Shown one piece after another: positions 8,023 to 12,711 of a stretch of 12,711 nucleotides of DNA. Origin of the DNA: Hamiltosporidium magnivora (Eukaryota > Microsporidia > Dubosqiidae); contig PITI01000424.1 of the NCBI GenBank assembly GCA_004325065.1, positions 1 to 12,711 on the forward strand, in the 5' to 3' direction. Under the pieces are notes generated by a model, which did no database searches, had not been told where the DNA came from, and worked only from the letters and a program-made list of their open reading frames with translations. The position numbers and the translations under genes are program-made. The number at the start of each line of letters is the position of its first letter. The stretch's first letter is position 1.

Positions 8023-9060
8023 GAAATCTTAAGAGTAGGGAATAAAAACCATAAATTTTGTGCTATTAAATGTTTCTGTGACGTAAAATATACACTGGAC
8101 GAAGAATCAACCAAAAATAATTTAGTAGCGGGCTAACCTGAAAACTAATATAAAAAATAACTTATCGAAATATTTTCTCAGGTATGTATAAAGAAAAAAA
8201 GCTTGTAAGTGTATCTAAATCTTTCAAGGGCCAACGAAAGGGAAGGGCAGACCACGAGATGTAGCAGTTTTCTGCTATATCCAAGACAGCAATGTATTCT
8301 TAGAGCAGATGGTACGTGTCAACACGGGAATATCGTAAAGTGTATGTGAATTTAGTTACTAGATGAAGAAAATACTCGAAATCTTTTATCGAACTGCATA
8401 AGCAATACTTGGATGTCTACGTTTACTCCTTCTAACTCTATATGAATTATAATCTACAAAACGAATAGCGAGCTACTTGGTTCAAAAAACTCTTGAATAT
8501 AAACATGCTGAGAAATATGGGACACTAAAATAAAACTAATGTCTAAATCATGAAAAATCGACTCGATTTATTTTCATAACCAAGACTAAAAGACAGGATA
8601 ATATCATTAAAGTAAAATGACTTCTCAGGATTTATGTCAAATTATTAAAACTAGAAACATTAGGAAATTTAAACCTTTATTCAATGATTTGGGTCATATT
8701 ATAGATTTAGGGATAAGATAATCTAATACCTGATCACAAGCGACGGTCTTGTGACATAATATCACAAGAAATAGCTTAAAAGACTGCAAATATATATATT
8801 TATATAGAGACAAACTTCTAATCAATAGTAAATAAAAAGATTTTGAAACAATTTATTTGATCGCCGAAGAAGACTTTAATAAATCTAAATTTCGAAGATA
8901 GCCGGAAGAGATTGACAATGGAACTAATACAAAACTCCAATACACGAAGACCGTGTACTCCGTTGAATACAAACTAATAACTAAAAAGCAGGGCTATAAA
9001 CTTCAACTAAGAATTATTGTATTCTTTATTGCAGAAAGAAGAAGAAAACTAGAGACTTAA
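8023..9060 (+). pseudogene. Retroelement C-terminus: connector, CCHC knuckle and endonuclease remnants
   Basis: EILRVGNKNHKFCAIK and DVKYTLDEESTKNNL (8023-8130) precede GKGRPRDVAVFCYIQDSNVF (8240-8299), a block I associate with PRDEAxYCxIQDRNxF before the zinc knuckle of R2/R4-like proteins. The knuckle is then seen as CQHG (8317-8328; second Cys lost) and VNLVTR followed by TGA (8346-8366; fourth Cys codon turned to stop). After a frame change come FYRTA, stop, AILGCLRLLLLTLYEL, stop, STKRIASYLVQKTLEYK (8384-8533), matching the RRHNEVVRCIHxLLC region. The endonuclease core survives as IIKVK near 8603-8617, where IEVG is expected (Glu to Lys), then TSQDLCQIIKT and FNDLGHI (8620-8721). The last block ends AERRRKLET and TAA. 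The whole is decayed and frameshifted. Confidence 0.75.
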
Positions 9061-11026
9061 TAAATGAAATAAAAGAAGAGTCGAATTCATTCGAAGAATA
9101 TTTGGTTGTTAAGAGCATAGAAGAAAGGTTTTAAAATGGTTAAAAGTATTTTAATCTAGAATATATGTAATTTATGTTAACCCTTGAGGTCATCAATTTT
9201 TGATATATATTTTTATGAAAGTTTGATATAAATTGCTAGTTTTATCCACTAAAAACTGTTATGCATATTCTGAAAAAAATGCTATTGAAAGCGGATGAGG
9301 AATTTAGCAATTATAGCTTTTCTTGGAATAAATATTAACCAATCTTATTCCTCATTAAGCTTTATGTCAACTCTACTGCTATCATAATTTTAAAGTTTTT
9401 TTGTGTTTGAAAAGACAGAAAAACACTGGTTTCACCATCTAATTGTAGTTTTCGTATTTTAATTAAGGTATAATCGTTTGATTCAGCTCGTCTCAATAAT
9501 GATTAACTTAATATAACATGTATTTTGCCTATTTTCTTTATCTCAGAAAGTTGTTTCCATTTTTTACAGCTTTTGAATCACAGTGTAATTTGTCTGCCGT
9601 TTATTTTGAATAAAAAAAATTTTTTTCTTATTAAATATATGGACTAACTTCTTCATCTAAATGTTCTGCTTCGAATACCCTCTTTGTTCGGCGCAGGTAA
9701 AAATTTAGAATATAGATTGAAATTATTGTTTCAAATCTTTACTAGATCAAGAAAAAACAATTGCTTATTAATCCTATCATAAATCTTATATTGCCTTGTT
9801 TCTATATAAGTCTAACCGCCAAGGCATTTTTATGAAAATGTATAAATTTATTAGAAATTAAATTATTTAAATAATCGAAAAATGCTAGTTAAATCAAGAA
9901 AAAACCGAATAGATCTTTAGCATAACCAAAATAAATAATAAAAAAATCAAACCTATAAGATCAATCTATATAATATTCATTCTTTGCTTGAAAGAAAAAT
10001 GAAAGTTATAAAATAATATCTAGATTATTTGGCTTTTCTTTAAAGAACCTGTTTCAAATATCTATTGGCAAAAAACAATAATTAAATAAACTTAGAATAC
10101 CTTATACCACAATATCATATAACTGAATTAAGGAAATCAATCAAAAATGTTTTTATCTGGTTTTAAAAATATATTTTTATTCAAATAAATACTTCTTATT
10201 TCAATTACTCTGAATTAAAATCAATTTGACCATACATTTATACCAAAATCGGTAAGTAAATATATATTTGGTTCCAATTATTTATTTTATTTCATATTCA
10301 TTCATAAGAAATTTTCTTCCTAAAATGTTATATCAATGACCAATATATTAAACCCAATCTTAGATATTGCTATTTCGATATATCTTTCAAGTATTAAAAA
10401 CAATTTCAGTATAAATTATTAAGGAATATAAAAAACCAGTTTTATTTTCAATTTAAATAAAAGTTTTTTTATAAATAAAGTTAAGAAAGCTTCATTATTA
10501 GAATCTTATTTATTCTTTTAATTTATAATTTTAGTTTAAGATTTTCATTTTATTGTGAGTAAAAGGAATAAATCTTTATATTCCTAACCTTGAAAGTCAT
10601 TTTAATTGAGTAAGGTTAAAATATAAGGATATTCAACAAATGTTGAAAAATATTTATTCTTATAATCCTAAAAGTAATTTTTTGATTTATTAAAGAATTT
10701 ATATGAATAGATTAAAATTTTAGTTTTTCTTTTTTATATTTTTATAGTAATTTTCGATTTAGTAAAGTTAAATAAAAAATTGAAGAAAAATTAAAGAAAG
10801 ATAAACTTATTAATATTTCTTTGAATTAATATGAAAATTAAAATTGATTTTGAATAAAAATAAATCTAATAACAACAAGCGTTTTTATAACATAGGAATA
10901 GAAATATTAACAGTAAAAGCATTTCAGATAATTTATTTTTAATTAAATTATTAATTAAGCATAAACGCATAAACTATATTATAAAATATTTATAGATGCA
11001 TAAATGAATTAATAAATTATACCCTT
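9061..11026. other. Very AT-rich intergenic desert
   Basis: No gene can be supported over nearly 2 kb. Immediately after 9060 there may be the 3' UTR of the retroelement relic. A slightly GC-richer patch at about 9640-9700 (GCTTCGAATACCCTCTTTG) has short open frames on both strands that I do not recognise. From about 9830 onward the sequence is dominated by A/T homopolymers and simple AT words, with small palindromes such as TTCAACA-AA-TGTTGAA (10632-10647). No tRNA, rRNA or CRISPR-like structure is seen. The last 100 or so bases should hold the promoter of the transferase gene. Confidence 0.6.
11022..11024 (+). promoter_or_regulatory. CCC start-proximal motif of the GPI transferase gene
   Basis: CCC occurs two bases before the chosen ATG (ACCCTTATG), in an otherwise AT-only context of more than 20 bases upstream. 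This fits the microsporidian CCC-like start signal and supports the start at 11027 over the later ATG at 11099. Confidence 0.5.
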
Positions 11027-12711
11027 ATGATACATAAATACCAAATCTCAATATTAAACATCCTATCGATATACTTTTTTTTATCAGGTCTTTTTAAAAT
11101 GGTAACACCTCCTAATCTCTTTTCATCAGGCGAGCTTACCCAGAAAAAGTATGAAAAAACCATTTTTATAATTTTAGATGCACTCCGTATTGATGCAGTG
11201 CTTCCAACAACCAATTTATCACCTTACCATAACAAACTTAACTTTCTAAATTCCATAAAAAACAAGTACGTAGCAATGAGTATCAGTGGATTACCTACCA
11301 GTACATCCGTTAGAATAGAAAGTATAGCTACGGGAATACCCTCCAATTTTCTTAAAGGAACTAACACATTCATACATGCACAATCCAATCACGATAGTCT
11401 TATTTACCAACTTATTAATTCTAATCGAACACATGCTTTTTTTGGAGATTCTACATGGAAAGATATTTTTCCAAATATCAATGATGTACATATTTTACCG
11501 CCATATAACCATTCTCCAGATTTCACACCCGAAAAAAAAGTTATCGATTCTTTTCTCAATTCAATCAACAACTTTGATTTTATTATTGGACATTTCGTAT
11601 TCCTAGATCATTACGGACATTTATTTGGCATCAAAGGGGCACAAATACCTTCATCAGAAGAATATAAATGGTTTTCTAACAGTTCACAGCAAAATGACAC
11701 AAATACGAATCCAAGTCAAAATAAAGACAATAACGAATCTACATCTAATTCACCAGATAATAATTATATTACAAATATCCTTCTAGAATATGATACACTC
11801 ATCAAAAATGTATATAATAAAATGACCAATGACACTCTTCTTGTCATATTAAGTGATCATGGTGTCAACGAAGACGGCAGCCATGGTTCATCTACACCAC
11901 AAGAGTTGGCATCTGTAGCTATTTTTATAAATAAAAACGAAGAACCAATAGATTTAAGAGAAGTAATAGATAATACGAATGAAAAGATATTTGCTAATAA
12001 ATCCAAGAGTAATTCTGACAATAAATCTGAGAATATTAAATCTGACAATATTAAATCTAATAATATAAATTCCGACAATAAAACCGAGGATATAAATTCT
12101 GACAATATTAAATCTAATAATACTGATAATACAACAAATAATATTTTTAAAGAACTGATTGATTTAAGACAAGAAAACCTAAAAAAATTATATCCGTTTG
12201 GTACAGAATGGATAGGTTATACAGGTGATAAACTTATAAATATAATACATCAGAGTGATATACTTCCTACCGTTTGTACCCTAAGTGGTTTACCTGTTCC
12301 TTATCATTCATATGGAAGTCTTATATGTGAATTGGTTGGTTGTAAAAAAAACGTTTATGAAAATATCGTTAGACAAAAAATTAATGTATATAATAGTTTA
12401 AAGGGTGTTAATGACAAGAGCAAAGCAGAGAGTATAAAGGGTGTTAATGACAAGAGCAAAGTAAGGAGTATAAAGGGTGTTAATGATAACAGTATAGAAG
12501 AGGGTGTTAATAAGCTAACTGAGAAACAAAAGGGTGTTAGTAACAGTACTAATAAACAACACCCTCTTAATAACACACCATATAAACAACACCCCTTTAA
12601 TAACAGTACATTATATGACTTAGATATACAGAGTGTTAATATACTAAACTATATATTAACAGATATCCTTTATAATTACTATGCAGGCATCTCTAATATA
12701 AAAATTAGTAT
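11027..12711 (+). CDS. GPI ethanolamine-phosphate transferase (PIG-G/PIG-O, GPI7/GPI13 type), 3'-partial
   Basis: The frame is open for 561 codons and runs off the window. This ER membrane enzyme family moves phosphoethanolamine from phosphatidylethanolamine to mannose residues of GPI anchors. An N-terminal anchor (about residues 7-23, ISILNILSIYFFLSGLF) is followed by a lumenal alkaline-phosphatase-superfamily domain. Visible features are IFIILDALRID (metal Asp51), LPTSTSVR (nucleophile Thr91 or Thr93), FFGDSTWKDIFP (139-149), GHFVFLDHYGH (Asp194, His198), LSDHG (Asp277, His278) and GSHG (His286). QSDILPTVCTLSGLPVPY (409-426) is the conserved late motif. All expected metal ligands are present. 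GSHGSSTPQEL and GLPVPYHSYGSL look more like PIG-G/GPI7, while DSTWKDIFP looks like PIG-O/GPI13, so the subtype is open. Low-complexity inserts at about 217-246, 328-366 and 459-528 are unusual. The C-terminal membrane domain should lie beyond the window. A start at 11099 would lose the anchor. Confidence 0.9.
   Translation, partial: MIHKYQISILNILSIYFFLSGLFKMVTPPNLFSSGELTQKKYEKTIFIILDALRIDAVLPTTNLSPYHNKLNFLNSIKNKYVAMSISGLPTSTSVRIESIATGIPSNFLKGTNTFIHAQSNHDSLIYQLINSNRTHAFFGDSTWKDIFPNINDVHILPPYNHSPDFTPEKKVIDSFLNSINNFDFIIGHFVFLDHYGHLFGIKGAQIPSSEEYKWFSNSSQQNDTNTNPSQNKDNNESTSNSPDNNYITNILLEYDTLIKNVYNKMTNDTLLVILSDHGVNEDGSHGSSTPQELASVAIFINKNEEPIDLREVIDNTNEKIFANKSKSNSDNKSENIKSDNIKSNNINSDNKTEDINSDNIKSNNTDNTTNNIFKELIDLRQENLKKLYPFGTEWIGYTGDKLINIIHQSDILPTVCTLSGLPVPYHSYGSLICELVGCKKNVYENIVRQKINVYNSLKGVNDKSKAESIKGVNDKSKVRSIKGVNDNSIEEGVNKLTEKQKGVSNSTNKQHPLNNTPYKQHPFNNSTLYDLDIQSVNILNYILTDILYNYYAGISNIKIS
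12011..12124 (+). repeat. 57-bp tandem duplication within the transferase CDS
   Basis: Two adjacent 57-bp units (12011-12067 and 12068-12124) differ at roughly eight positions and encode Asn/Ser/Asp/Lys-rich 19-residue repeats (NSDNKSENIKSDNIKSNNI-type). Because the period is a multiple of three, the frame is kept. The insert sits between the catalytic DHG/GSHG half and the QSDILPT motif, probably as a surface loop. It is itself made of shorter SDNIKSNN-like subrepeats. Confidence 0.85.
12402..12610 (+). repeat. AGGGTGTTA repeat array with inverted copies, within the transferase CDS
   Basis: AGGGTGTTA occurs at 12402, 12438, 12474, 12501 and 12531 (start positions). The first three are spaced exactly 36 bp, with near-identical 36-bp units. 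All intervals are multiples of three, so each encodes GVN or GVS. The complement then appears as AACACCCT at 12558-12565 and AACACCCC at 12588-12595, read in frame as QHPLNN and QHPFNN. AAGAGGGTGTT (12498-12508) and AACACCCTCTT (12558-12568) form a perfect 11-bp inverted pair. The encoded segment (residues 459-528) is polar and unlike anything in the enzyme family. Confidence 0.9.

Larger units (their letters stand above)
5708..9060 (+). mobile_element. Degenerate R2/Dong-R4-like non-LTR retrotransposon
   Basis: About 3.35 kb of plus-strand sequence retains the ordered parts of a single-ORF, R2-clade non-LTR element of about 1000-1100 codons. These are an N-terminal region (tentative), reverse transcriptase, a connector, a CCHC zinc knuckle and a restriction-like endonuclease region. 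Matching blocks change frame many times and carry in-frame stops, so it is dead. Its base composition is less extreme than the spacers on either side. The blocks were recognised from remembered features of R2/R4-like proteins in microsporidian genomes, not from a search. Exact ends cannot be set. The right end is placed at the last recognisable coding block (AERRRKLET, stop at 9058-9060); the 3' UTR probably runs further. No LTRs are seen. The reading order makes chance unlikely, although individual blocks are weak. Confidence 0.75.

Noticed and set aside
8225..8335. Reading GRPRDVAVFCYIQDSNVF as an ISXO2/Merlin transposase fragment
   Set aside because: The GRPR...FC resemblance is superficial. 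Neighbouring blocks fit the pre-zinc-knuckle region of R2/R4-like retroelements in the right order.
11376..11606. 76-aa plus-strand ORF in a second frame
   Set aside because: It overlaps the highly conserved catalytic region of the transferase in another frame, so it is a shadow.
11857..12105. 82-aa minus-strand ORF with LILSDLIFSDLL repeats
   Set aside because: Antisense of the Asn/Asp/Lys repeat in the transferase CDS.
12355..12576. 73-aa Leu-rich minus-strand ORF resembling a membrane protein
   Set aside because: It is the antisense of the AGGGTGTTA array in the transferase gene. The LTPF/LLSL repeats are a by-product of that repeat.

Overview
The window looks like a microsporidian nuclear contig. 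It is strongly AT-rich and intron-poor. It carries a long leucine-rich-repeat (LRR) protein of the kind found in microsporidian lineage-specific families, and a GPI-anchor ethanolamine-phosphate transferase swollen by Asn/Ser/Lys-rich inserts. Both intact genes have a CCC motif a few bases before the ATG, as described for microsporidian start regions. The large, relic-filled intergenic space suggests a big-genome species such as Hamiltosporidium. The genus is an inference from style and remembered family features, not from a search.

Layout: (1) 1-360, minus strand: the N-terminal helix-turn-helix part of a Tc1/mariner-type transposase, cut by the window edge and lacking a good start. (2) 361-1278: AT-rich spacer with a short 21-bp tandem repeat. 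(3) 1279-3861, minus: an intact 860-aa LRR protein with an N-terminal hydrophobic anchor, preceded by a 14-bp perfect inverted repeat. (4) About 4070-5370, minus: decayed coding sequence in the same orientation, possibly the 5' half of a dead LRR-family neighbour. (5) About 5708-9060, plus: a heavily mutated R2/Dong-R4-like non-LTR retrotransposon. Reverse-transcriptase motifs, a degenerate CCHC zinc knuckle and a degenerate restriction-like endonuclease region can be followed in order across changing frames. (6) About 9061-11026: very AT-rich spacer with nothing recognisable. (7) 11027 to the window end, plus: the first 561 codons of a GPI ethanolamine-phosphate transferase (PIG-G/PIG-O, GPI7/GPI13 group), open at the right edge.

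No operon logic links these genes. The LRR protein is probably an exported or surface protein of unknown partner. The transferase acts in the endoplasmic reticulum on GPI anchors. The middle 5 kb is a graveyard of a gene relic and a retroelement.

The most unusual signal is inside the transferase. A short nucleotide motif (AGGGTGTTA) is repeated five times in one orientation and then appears twice inverted, always in frame, so one DNA word encodes two different peptide repeats (GVN and HP[L/F]NN).
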